From: Paenibacillus typhae
GTDB lineage: Bacteria; Bacillota; Bacilli; Paenibacillales; Paenibacillaceae
DNA length: 64,000 nucleotides
Assembly: GCF_900099765.1 (NCBI RefSeq)
Contig: NZ_FNDX01000015.1
Location: forward strand, 47,452 to 111,451
Reading direction: 5' to 3'
Shown here: piece after piece, positions 37,319 to 45,180 of the stretch
Layout: each line of letters begins with the position of its first letter
Numbering within the stretch: the stretch's first letter is position 1
Notes under the pieces: generated by a model
Databases searched by the model: none
What the model was told of the DNA's origin: nothing
Seen by the model: the letters and a program-made list of their open reading frames with translations, nothing else
Translations under genes and position numbers: made by a program

Positions 37319-37331
37319 TGCCTTTTTCACT

Positions 37332-38042
37332 CTATGGGGAAACCGGCTGCTTCTGCAGCTTCAGCTTGGCCTTCATCGCCTTGTTCAGATGCAGGAAGTT
37401 ATGCCTGGTGGCCGGCATCAGCACCAGACCGGCTGCGGTTTTGCCGCCCCAGTAATCGAGCAGCCATTGCTCTGAAGCTTTGACAGCCTCCTGTTCACTG
37501 ACCTGTCTAAGCCGTGATGCATCTACTTTAGCCTTCAGCTCAGCAGCGCTTAGTCCGGAAATAAGGGAACGGGTCCGCGCGGCAACGGTCAGCCTGTAGT
37601 CTTTTAATGCCTCAAAAGACAGATCCGCACTCAGTTCGGCAATCTCTGCCTCGTTCATCCCGTTGCCCGAATGGCTGGCACGCGTATTCAGTTTCTCCGC
37701 AAATCCTCCGCTGTGCAGCACCTGCTCCCTGCCTGCGACGAGAATATTCATCGTGATGTCTTCAATCCGCGCAGCGTGCCACAGATGCCAGGCGATAGAG
37801 TTCCTGCTGGCTGTTGTATGTACCGGGTAAGTGCGGAAAGCCTGCTCTGTAAGGCCGCTTAAAATTTCATCTTCATAAGTCCTTTGTCCGGAAGACTCAG
37901 CTCCCGAGGCATACAGCCAGCGGTGCTGTTCCAGAAATAACGCCACAGCCTCAAGGTGCTGATCAGGCCGGGCCAGCATTCCCGTTAGCGTCTTGTGCTT
38001 CACATTCCACATTTTCCGCTGCTCAAGATTCAACAGATTCAC
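37332..38042 (-). CDS. DinB superfamily protein
   Basis: A 236-residue four-helix-bundle protein of the DinB/YfiT-like superfamily. Candidate metal-binding histidines are in NSIAWHLWHAARIED and in RHNFLHLNKAM near the C-terminus. Members are often thiol-dependent transferases (for example using bacillithiol) or of unknown role. The start is uncertain: ATG 38042 opens MNLLNLEQRKM, and the second Met (38012) is an alternative. Confidence 0.75.
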   Translation of the reverse strand: MNLLNLEQRKMWNVKHKTLTGMLARPDQHLEAVALFLEQHRWLYASGAESSGQRTYEDEILSGLTEQAFRTYPVHTTASRNSIAWHLWHAARIEDITMNILVAGREQVLHSGGFAEKLNTRASHSGNGMNEAEIAELSADLSFEALKDYRLTVAARTRSLISGLSAAELKAKVDASRLRQVSEQEAVKASEQWLLDYWGGKTAAGLVLMPATRHNFLHLNKAMKAKLKLQKQPVSP

Positions 38043-38183
38043 CGTCTTTCCATAAAATCCCTTCCCTCTTGAATTATAAATAAGAACCGGTCACAAGTAA
38101 TCAAAAAAATGTGAAAGTAAAGAGGATAAATGTGTAAATGTATTCCGACAGCATCAATATTTTCAGAAAATTTCAGCAAAATG

Positions 38184-38212
38184 TTGACGGAGAAATACGT
38201 AAAGAGTAAAAT
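38184..38212 (+). promoter_or_regulatory. Sigma-A promoter of the marR-efflux operon
   Basis: TTGACG and TAAAAT are separated by exactly 17 bp, with transcription expected to start inside the adjacent palindrome. Confidence 0.75.
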
Positions 38213-38214
38213 AG

Positions 38215-38226
38215 TTCGTATACGAA
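38215..38226. promoter_or_regulatory. TTCGTATACGAA palindrome, candidate MarR operator
   Basis: A perfect 12-bp palindrome covering the predicted +1, just downstream of the -10. Its placement fits autorepression by the MarR-type product. Confidence 0.65.
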
Positions 38227-38261
38227 ATATTAAACAATGAATGAATAAGCGGGGGATTAGG

Positions 38262-38714
38262 TTGGAGGAAAAAGAACAGCAGCTGGATCATATTCTGTCT
38301 TCTTTCCGCTGCATCACCCATAATTACCAGCAGCTTTTGTGGAAGGATGCAGAAGAGCTCAATGTCACATCCACACAGCTGATGGTGCTGCGCAAGCTGG
38401 CGCTGCATCCCGATATCGGCATCACTGAGCTTGCGGATCTGCTGCACTTAGGCAACAGCGCTGCAAGCGGGGTGGTGGACCGGATGGTTAAGGCGGGCCT
38501 GCTCACACGGCAGCGCTCGGAAGCCGACAGACGGATTGTGCAGCTGGCGGTAACGGACAAGGGACAGGAAATCAGGGAGCGCAGCAAGCAGTCGATCCGA
38601 AAGCATCTGCAGCCCCTGGAGAATATTCCTGCCGAGGATGTCAAAGAACTGCTGCGTCTGCATGGGGAAATCATTAAAATCTTAGTCCAAGGGAGAGAAA
38701 ATAAGTCATTATGA
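38262..38714 (+). CDS. MarR family transcriptional regulator
   Basis: About 150 residues with the MarR winged helix. The HTH is HPDIGITELADLLHLGNSAA, then SGVVDRMVKAGLLTRQRSEADRRIVQLAVTD as recognition helix and wing. The frame is open from ATG 38241, which lacks a ribosome site; TTG 38262 with GGGGGATTAGG upstream is preferred. The gene overlaps the efflux pump start by 4 bp and lies behind an operator-like palindrome, so it probably represses its own operon until a toxic ligand binds. Confidence 0.88.
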   Translation: MEEKEQQLDHILSSFRCITHNYQQLLWKDAEELNVTSTQLMVLRKLALHPDIGITELADLLHLGNSAASGVVDRMVKAGLLTRQRSEADRRIVQLAVTDKGQEIRERSKQSIRKHLQPLENIPAEDVKELLRLHGEIIKILVQGRENKSL

Positions 38715-40243
38715 GTACAATACATGCTAACGCTGCGGGCGGCGCCAAGGCGATCCGCAGGGGCCCTATTATCGCCGCGCTGCTGATCGGTGCTTTTGTC
38801 GCGCTGCTGAATCAGACGCTGATGAACGTCGCCCTCCCCAAGATGATGGAGGATCTGAATATTGTGGCCAATACGGCTCAATGGCTGACAACCGGCTTCA
38901 TGCTGGTGAATGGGGTATTAATCCCGATCAGCGCCTATCTGGTAGAGAAGTTTACCACCAGGCAGCTGTTTATTACGTCAATGATCCTGTTTTCGATAGG
39001 TACGCTGATTTGCGCGATCGGAACAGGCTTTGAAATGATTATGGTCGGCCGTGTCGTACAGGCGGTCGGGGCAGGCATTCTGATGCCGCTGATGAATATT
39101 GTGTTCCTGCGCATCTTCCCGATTGAAGAGCGCGGTAAGGCGATGGGGCTGATGGCAGTCGCGATGATTTTTGCCCCGGCGGTTGGACCGACACTGTCCG
39201 GCTGGGTAGTACAGAACTATTCGTGGCGCGTGCTGTTCTATATCGTACTGCCGCTGGCCATTTTCTCCACTCTGCTGGGGATGAAGGCCATGCAGAATGT
39301 AGGGCAGCTGACTTCTCCGAAGCTTGATAAAATCGGGATCATCCTGTCGACGCTCGGGTTTGGCGGACTGCTGTACGGCTTCAGTGATGCCGGAACCGAC
39401 GGCTGGAAAAGTGCGACGGTTATTATCTGCCTGATTCTTGGGGCAGTGGCGCTGGTGCTGTTTGTATGGCGTGAGCTTACGACCGACAAGCCGCTGCTGG
39501 AGTTCCGGATTTTCCGTTACAATATGTATTCCCTGACTACGGTAATCAACATTATTGTAACCATGGCGATGTACGCCGGTATGATTCTGCTGCCGATTTA
39601 CCTGCAGACAATCCGCGGCTTTACGCCGATGGAATCCGGTCTGATGCTGCTGCCGGGCGCCATCCTGATGGGGATTATGTCTCCGATCACCGGCATTATT
39701 TTCGACAAGATCGGGGCAAGATGGCTGGCTGTTATCGGTCTCCTGATTACCACGATTACGACTTGGGAATTCAGCCAAATCTCTGACACAACAACCTATA
39801 CGCATCTGATCCTGACCTATACTGCCCGGATGTTCGGGATGTCCATGCTGATGATGCCGATTGTGACAGCCGGACTTAACCAGCTGCCGCAGCGGCTCAG
39901 CTCCCATGGCACGGCAATGTCGAATACACTGCGCACAGTCGGCGGGGCGCTCGGTATGGCTCTCTTTGTCAGCCTGATGACCAACCGCACGAAGAGCAAT
40001 ATTACAGATGCAATTACCAGCGGTGCTGTATCACAGACCGATAAGGCAGCGATGCTCAAGCTTACACAGGAAGCAACAATCAACGGGATTACTCATGCGT
40101 TTACGGTTGCTACCTGGGTAACGGCAGTGGCCCTGGTGCTGGCCTTGTTCATCAAGAAGACTTCACCGCAGGCAGACTTTATCAACACAGAGGAAGCTGA
40201 GGCTGGAGCCGCAGGCAGCTTTAAAACTCAAGCGGTAAAATAA
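38711..40243 (+). CDS. DHA2 family MFS multidrug efflux transporter
   Basis: A 510-residue integral membrane protein with about 14 predicted helices. Motif A-like and motif C regions are visible (LNQTLMNVALPKMMEDLN near the start, APAVGPTLSGWVVQNYSWR as the antiporter motif). It resembles EmrB/QacA/LmrB drug:H+ antiporters. Its ATG overlaps the MarR stop (ATGA), so both are made from one transcript. The exported drugs cannot be deduced. Confidence 0.92.
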   Translation: MSTIHANAAGGAKAIRRGPIIAALLIGAFVALLNQTLMNVALPKMMEDLNIVANTAQWLTTGFMLVNGVLIPISAYLVEKFTTRQLFITSMILFSIGTLICAIGTGFEMIMVGRVVQAVGAGILMPLMNIVFLRIFPIEERGKAMGLMAVAMIFAPAVGPTLSGWVVQNYSWRVLFYIVLPLAIFSTLLGMKAMQNVGQLTSPKLDKIGIILSTLGFGGLLYGFSDAGTDGWKSATVIICLILGAVALVLFVWRELTTDKPLLEFRIFRYNMYSLTTVINIIVTMAMYAGMILLPIYLQTIRGFTPMESGLMLLPGAILMGIMSPITGIIFDKIGARWLAVIGLLITTITTWEFSQISDTTTYTHLILTYTARMFGMSMLMMPIVTAGLNQLPQRLSSHGTAMSNTLRTVGGALGMALFVSLMTNRTKSNITDAITSGAVSQTDKAAMLKLTQEATINGITHAFTVATWVTAVALVLALFIKKTSPQADFINTEEAEAGAAGSFKTQAVK

Positions 40244-40247
40244 CCAT

Positions 40248-40301
40248 AAAAAACGGGACACCCCGCAGCCAGCCAGGCCGCTTAGGGTATCCCGTTTTTT
40301 T
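40248..40301. terminator. Bidirectional terminator
   Basis: AAAAACGGGACACCC pairs with GGGTATCCCGTTTTTTT; it is shared by the efflux operon and the convergent WYL regulator gene. Confidence 0.83.
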
Positions 40302-41256
40302 ATGTTTTCCCCGAGTCTCCGCATGAGCTATAAACAGCGGCAATGCCGGTGGCTATTTCGCCCAGTCTGCGCCGGATATGCTCGGGCTCCAGTACTTCGG
40401 CTAAGGGGCCAAAGCCGAGAAGGAAGCCGTAGAGCCAGTTATCTTCGGGATAATAGACGGTCACCGTATAGCCGCCGTCTCCGTCTGGATGCAGCTCGCT
40501 GTAGTCAAAATAGTCTTCCGCAAGATGCCTGCCTGCAGCCGGAAAATGCAGCACAACAGGCGTTGTGCCTGAAGGGTCAGCCCATCCGCTGCTCCAGGGC
40601 AGCTCCTTCACAGGAATGTCCTGGCGGACATAACGGCGCTCCTCCTTGACCAGAGATTTCATGCGGAGCAGCTTGAACAGCCTGAAATCACCGCGCTCTG
40701 AACAGAAGCCGTACAAGTACCATGACGGGCCTTTCAGCACCAGTGTGTAAGGCTCTACCGAACGCCGGCTTACTGCACCGCTGGCAGCAACATATTCGAA
40801 TGTGACAGCTACAGATTCCTCAAGCGCCTCCTTAAGCAGCGCCAGCCGCTCTTCCAGCGGCTTCTGCATTCCCCAGGGGGAGAAATCGACAACCAGCTGT
40901 GCGGTTTTGCTGCGGAAGGCGGCGGATTGGGAGGGAGGGATGACACTGCTGATTTTTTCCATGAGCAGCGAATGCTCTCCCCCGCCATAAGAGGACACGC
41001 TCTGCAGTGCGGTAAAAATATCAGCCAGCTCATGCTCGGTCAGCAGGTTGCGGTCCAGCCGGTACCCTTCCATTAATCCGATTCCGCCGCCTGCGCCCTG
41101 GTACGTCACGACCGGGATTCCGGCACCGTTAATGCTTTCAATATCCCGGTAGATGGTGCGAACGGATACCTCGAACATATCGGCAAGCTCCTTCGCCTGG
41201 ATCAGAGGACGGTTAATCAGAAGGATCACGATGGAGAGCAGGCGGTCTATTTTCAC
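40300..41256 (-). CDS. WYL-domain (YafY-type) transcriptional regulator
   Basis: About 318 residues. The N-terminal HTH_11 domain is VKIDRLLSIVILLINRPLIQ followed by AKELADMFEVSVRTIYRDIE. The central WYL domain includes SVEPYTLVLKGPSWYLYGFC and the C-terminal WCX part YTVTVYYPEDNWLYGFLLGFG. GTG 41256 is preferred over the earlier ATG because AGAGGTG lies 7 nt upstream and the HTH begins there. These regulators bind small ligands or nucleic acids through WYL; the target is unknown. It is divergent from the MFS exporter gene. Confidence 0.88.
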   Translation of the reverse strand: MKIDRLLSIVILLINRPLIQAKELADMFEVSVRTIYRDIESINGAGIPVVTYQGAGGGIGLMEGYRLDRNLLTEHELADIFTALQSVSSYGGGEHSLLMEKISSVIPPSQSAAFRSKTAQLVVDFSPWGMQKPLEERLALLKEALEESVAVTFEYVAASGAVSRRSVEPYTLVLKGPSWYLYGFCSERGDFRLFKLLRMKSLVKEERRYVRQDIPVKELPWSSGWADPSGTTPVVLHFPAAGRHLAEDYFDYSELHPDGDGGYTVTVYYPEDNWLYGFLLGFGPLAEVLEPEHIRRRLGEIATGIAAVYSSCGDSGKT

Positions 41257-41341
41257 GGAAGGGCACCTCTTTATCGATAAAATTCCGGCACAGCGGTCAA
41301 CAACCATTCTATATTTTACGCGGGGGAAAGAAAAGAAGGCA

Positions 41342-41370
41342 TTGCCATCACCAATAAATTCGATTAATAT
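41342..41370 (+). promoter_or_regulatory. Sigma-A type promoter of the MFS exporter gene
   Basis: TTGCCA, a 17-bp spacer and TAATAT; the -10 overlaps the 18-bp palindrome at 41366. Confidence 0.5.
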
Positions 41371-41383
41371 CTAATTAGATATT
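41366..41383. promoter_or_regulatory. AATATCTAATTAGATATT palindrome, candidate operator
   Basis: A perfect 18-bp palindrome upstream of the MFS gene. A further half-site TTAATTAGATT follows at 41388-41398. Confidence 0.55.
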
Positions 41384-41410
41384 ACATTAATTAGATTGTG
41401 GGGGTTTGCG

Positions 41411-42748
41411 ATGAACAGAAGGATTGCCGGTCCGGGCATGCGGCAGCTGAAGGGCTACTCCAGATTATTTGCTGCCGGGCTGGTCAACGGAATCGGTGAC
41501 CGTTTCAGCAGTGTAGCGATGCTGGCACTCGTCCTGCAGCTGACAGGATCGGGAATGGCAGTAGGAATCTCGCTTGGAGTCAGAGTGCTGCCTTATTTGT
41601 TTATGGCTCCCCTGGGGGGACTCTTGGCAGCCAGGCTGCCGCGCAAGGCCATTATGATTGCCGTCGATCTGCTGCGTGTACCGGTCGCACTGTCCTTTCT
41701 GCTGGTGGACGGGGAGGACCGGCTGTGGCTGCTGTATGCCGGCAGTTTTATTATGGCTGCCGGAGAGGCTGTTTACAGTCCTGTACGCAAATCCTCCATT
41801 CCGCTGCTTGCTGATGCCTCCGCACTGCTGCGAATAAACGGTCTGGAGCAGCTGATGAACGGCAGCGTACTGATCCTCGGCGCCTTTATCGGCGGTGTGG
41901 TATCGCTGTGGTTTGGTCCCGATATGGCTTTTGTCATGAATGCCTTGTCCTTCCTGGCAGCGGCTATGCTTCTGTGGGGGATTTCGTTTCCGCAGACTGA
42001 GGCGGCGGGCAGGACAGGACGGAAGAAGCCTGAGGCTTCCGCAGCGTCTGCGGACAGAGAAAGAGGGAGGACAGGAGCGGCTGGTGAGTCTGTGAAGGGA
42101 AAGCAGACTGACAAAGGCCGTCTGCAGACCCTTACATTTGTGGCCCGGGGCAGTCTGGCGCTGCAGATTGTAATCGCCTATGAGCTTCTGGTGCCGGTGA
42201 TCAACGGGTGGGATAATGTGCTGATCAGTGTGTATGCGGTGCAGGAGTTTCATGCCGGGGATGCCGGAGTGGGCGCGTTCTATGCAGCGCTTGGAATTGG
42301 GCTGAGCCTCAGCTTTTTTGCGGGAAGGCTGCTGACCAAGCGGCTGCTGGCAGCAGCGCTCACCGGACTTCTGCTGGAGGGAATCCTGCTGATGGCCATC
42401 AGCAGCAGCGGGAATTTCCTGCAGGCATTCTTCCTGTACATTCTGCTCGCTCTGGCCGGCGGTGCCGGCAATGCCTGTCTGGATACTTTAGTCATGCGCG
42501 AAACGCCGCCCCGGCTGCAGCCGGTTATCTTTGGCATGCTGTCCGCTGCCAGCGGCACGCTGCTTGGCCTGTCCATGCTCGGGGCAGGCTGGATGCTGGA
42601 TTATGTGGAGCCAAGAATGCTCGGCTTTGCGGGCGGAGCCGGATTCGCAGCCATCGCGTTGCTGCTGGCCGGATATGCCGCCTTGCGTGCAAGAATGGGC
42701 CTTACCGTTAGCGGTACCAATAGAAGAGGGAGGGCAGGTGAAGGGTGA
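41411..42748 (+). CDS. MFS transporter, MFS_3 (EntS/macrolide-efflux-like) type
   Basis: About 445 residues with around 12 membrane helices. The opening LKGYSRLFAAGLVNGIGDRF and the blocks APLGGLLAARLPRKAIMIA and MAAGEAVYSPVRKSSIP resemble MFS_3 exporters. A hydrophilic loop between the two halves (about 197-240) is rich in Lys, Arg, Ala and Gly. ATG 41411 with GGGGG 7 nt upstream is preferred over TTG 41396. A drug or siderophore exporter is the general expectation; the substrate is not predictable. A perfect palindrome overlaps its -10. Confidence 0.85.
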   Translation: MNRRIAGPGMRQLKGYSRLFAAGLVNGIGDRFSSVAMLALVLQLTGSGMAVGISLGVRVLPYLFMAPLGGLLAARLPRKAIMIAVDLLRVPVALSFLLVDGEDRLWLLYAGSFIMAAGEAVYSPVRKSSIPLLADASALLRINGLEQLMNGSVLILGAFIGGVVSLWFGPDMAFVMNALSFLAAAMLLWGISFPQTEAAGRTGRKKPEASAASADRERGRTGAAGESVKGKQTDKGRLQTLTFVARGSLALQIVIAYELLVPVINGWDNVLISVYAVQEFHAGDAGVGAFYAALGIGLSLSFFAGRLLTKRLLAAALTGLLLEGILLMAISSSGNFLQAFFLYILLALAGGAGNACLDTLVMRETPPRLQPVIFGMLSAASGTLLGLSMLGAGWMLDYVEPRMLGFAGGAGFAAIALLLAGYAALRARMGLTVSGTNRRGRAGEG

Positions 42749-42853
42749 GAACGGTAACCTTTCAGCGGGGAACCGTGCCCGCAGGTCAACAGCCGCTGCG
42801 TATCACGGAAGTTTCCGGCGCAGGGCTGTTTTTCATACAGGGTGTGGTGTGGT

Positions 42854-43522
42854 TTAGCGCTCCTTGGATGTTTCTTTCAGCTTGGTCTTCAGTTCAAGCT
42901 CAGGGCTGCGCCGCAATAGCCGGACAGTCAGGATGCGCCGGTAGCGAAGCAGAACAATCAGCGCGGCAAGTAAGGCGACCCCGGAGACAATCCAGAGCGC
43001 GTACAGCTCAAACAGGTGGAAGATGCCCATCCACTGCGGGCCGAACACTTTTCCGATACCGAGAAACAGGATGACCCAGATTAGGGCCCCGCCGTAGGCG
43101 TACAAAGCGAACTTCCGGAAGGGCAGGGCGATAATGCCGGCAAAATAACCGGTAAAATGCCGGACGCCGGGAATAAAATAGCCGATGGAAATCAGGAAGC
43201 TCCCGTAACGCTCGAACCAGCGCTGTGTTTTATCCAGTTTGGCCGGCGAGAACAGGAACCATTTACCGTACCGCTGGATGAAGGGAAGCCCCGCTTTTAG
43301 CCCGATGAAATAAGTGATCGTCATGCCTGCAGTCGTCCCTGCAAACGCCACAACGACCAGAGTCAGAAAATCGAGCCTTCCGGTATAAGAGAGGAATCCG
43401 GCAAAGGCCATCGTGGTTTCCCCCGGAAAAGGCAGTGCCACAAACTCCAGCAAAAGCCCGAAGAACAATACATTATAGCCATAATTGGCGAACAGCTCCT
43501 GAATCCACTTCAGCATTTCCAT
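42854..43522 (-). CDS. DedA family membrane protein
   Basis: About 222 residues with several membrane segments. The family motifs are FVALPFPGETTMAFAG and GYFIPGVRHFTGYFAG, with an Arg in a re-entrant region. DedA proteins are involved in envelope homeostasis; some recycle undecaprenyl phosphate or export phosphatidylethanolamine. ATG 43522 (MEMLKWIQELF) with GGAGAGTG 8 nt upstream is preferred over the longer frame. It is divergent from the polysaccharide deacetylase gene. Confidence 0.9.
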   Translation of the reverse strand: MEMLKWIQELFANYGYNVLFFGLLLEFVALPFPGETTMAFAGFLSYTGRLDFLTLVVVAFAGTTAGMTITYFIGLKAGLPFIQRYGKWFLFSPAKLDKTQRWFERYGSFLISIGYFIPGVRHFTGYFAGIIALPFRKFALYAYGGALIWVILFLGIGKVFGPQWMGIFHLFELYALWIVSGVALLAALIVLLRYRRILTVRLLRRSPELELKTKLKETSKER

Positions 43523-43630
43523 AATAAAGTCACTCTCCAAAGGCAGCGCGCCTAATTCTATTTCGATGCTTGTCTTCATACAATCTACCAAACAGGTACC
43601 AAAGCCAATAGAATGCTGGAGGTAGAGAAG

Positions 43631-45022
43631 ATGAACGGTAGCAAAAGAACTCTGATCCGCCGGATTGCCATCCGCGGGTTAATTGCTATGGCGGTTGTAA
43701 TATTTGTTTTGACCGGTTGGGGCATACAGTCCTTCCCTGAGCGGAAGCCTGTCTCTATGCAGGCCGGTGTTGCCGTACCTGTTCTCTCTAAGAATAATCT
43801 TCCGGCTGCCGTGAAGCAAGATTTGAGCGCGCCGGCTGTAGTCCGTCTGAATCGTGCGGATCTGGAAACAGACGGGAAGGTGCAGGCCTCTGGGGCAGGG
43901 ACGGTTCCTTCGGTACAGCAAGAGACGGCTGCAGCTGCGGTACAGAAGGTCAATAAAAAGGCAGGGCAAAAGACGGTCTACCTCACCTTCGATGACGGGC
44001 CCAGCAATGTCACACCGGCCGTGCTGGAGATTCTGCGGAAGCAGGATGTAAAGGCGACCTTTTTTGTGCTGGGGCAGCAGGCCAAAAGCCATCCTGAGCT
44101 GATCAACGCTATCTGGGAGCAGGGGCATGTCATCGGCAATCACACCTATAATCATAATTACCATGAATTATATAGCGGATTCACGGAATTCTGGAGACAG
44201 ATTAAACAGACTGAAGAGGTAGTACGGGAAATAACAGGCATCCGGCCTCAGCTGGTACGTGCACCAGGCGGTACGTACGGGCATTTTGACGCTACTTATT
44301 TCGAGCTGTTAAAAGAGGCGGGATACACCGTCATGGACTGGACCGTGGACAGCGGGGATTCCAAAAGAAAGGGTGTACCGGCGGCGGAAATCCTGCAGGA
44401 GTCGGTGTCACTGAAGGGCTCCCGGATTATTCTGCTGCTTCACGACGGAGCGGGACATGGGGAGAGCGCCAAAGCGCTGCCGGACATTATTGCCCGTTAT
44501 AAGGCTGCAGGCTACAGCTTCGGTGTACTGGATGCAGCTCAGGAGCCGGTACAGTTTAGGGTGTCGGCTACTGCGGCAGCGGCAGGGCGGACCAGACCGT
44601 CTGCGGCCTGGATCGCTTCGAATATTGTACCGAATGAGGGGCTGTTTGGGCCCGGAAAGCCGCTTATGCTGGAGGTCGGCAAACTGGAGGTAAAGCTGGA
44701 TCCGGGGGAATTCAGGATCAGCAATGGCCAGTATATAGTTCCGCTAAGGGCCGTAATTGAGCGGTTGGGAGGCCGTGTCGGCTGGGATACGGTGAGCCGG
44801 AGCGGCAGCGTGTACTGGAACGGCCGTGAGGTGAATGCGGATGCTGCGAATAAGCGCCTTACCCTCACTTCGGGTGATGGAACGCTTATAACGAGAAATT
44901 CGGATATAGAGCTGATCGGTTCATCCCTGTGGCTTCCGCTGCGTGATCTGCTGGAGGAGGCGGGCCACCCTCTGCTGGAGGTTAGGGTAACGGAGGAGGA
45001 GCGGCGGGTAAAGGCCCTTTGA
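43631..45022 (+). CDS. Polysaccharide deacetylase with copper-amine-oxidase-like C-terminal domain
   Basis: About 463 residues. A basic N-terminus and membrane helix (about 13-32) anchor or export the protein. The NodB deacetylase domain (about 112-315) has metal/catalytic motifs TFDDGPS (Asp121-Asp122), GNHTYNHNYH, RAPGGTYG and LLLHDGAGH. The last about 130 residues repeat the stalk-like Cu_amine_oxidN1 pattern seen in the SGNH hydrolase. Substrates could be peptidoglycan N-acetylglucosamine or other wall glycans. ATG 43631 is chosen for GGAGGT 8-9 nt upstream. Confidence 0.9.
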   Translation: MNGSKRTLIRRIAIRGLIAMAVVIFVLTGWGIQSFPERKPVSMQAGVAVPVLSKNNLPAAVKQDLSAPAVVRLNRADLETDGKVQASGAGTVPSVQQETAAAAVQKVNKKAGQKTVYLTFDDGPSNVTPAVLEILRKQDVKATFFVLGQQAKSHPELINAIWEQGHVIGNHTYNHNYHELYSGFTEFWRQIKQTEEVVREITGIRPQLVRAPGGTYGHFDATYFELLKEAGYTVMDWTVDSGDSKRKGVPAAEILQESVSLKGSRIILLLHDGAGHGESAKALPDIIARYKAAGYSFGVLDAAQEPVQFRVSATAAAAGRTRPSAAWIASNIVPNEGLFGPGKPLMLEVGKLEVKLDPGEFRISNGQYIVPLRAVIERLGGRVGWDTVSRSGSVYWNGREVNADAANKRLTLTSGDGTLITRNSDIELIGSSLWLPLRDLLEEAGHPLLEVRVTEEERRVKAL

Positions 45023-45048
45023 GCATATGACCATCAAAAAAATAACCG

Positions 45049-45075
45049 CCCCTGATGCCGAATGGGCATCAGGGG
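45049..45075. terminator. Hairpin CCCCTGATGCC / GGGCATCAGGGG
   Basis: A strong stem after the deacetylase stop. The T tract on the plus strand is weak (TTTGGG); on the minus strand it reads into ATTTTTTT. Confidence 0.5.
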
Positions 45076-45180
45076 TTTGGGCACCCTTTTACGTGGGAAG
45101 AATAGATAATAGTAGGCTCTTGTATGCTGCACTGCCGCATTCACCGGAGCTAGTCTATGACCACAAAGGAAGGGTGCCGA

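Noticed and set aside
42745..43074. A 109-residue plus-strand open frame after the MFS exporter
   Set aside because: It overlaps the DedA gene antisense, starts at a doubtful codon inside the MFS end, and has no family resemblance.
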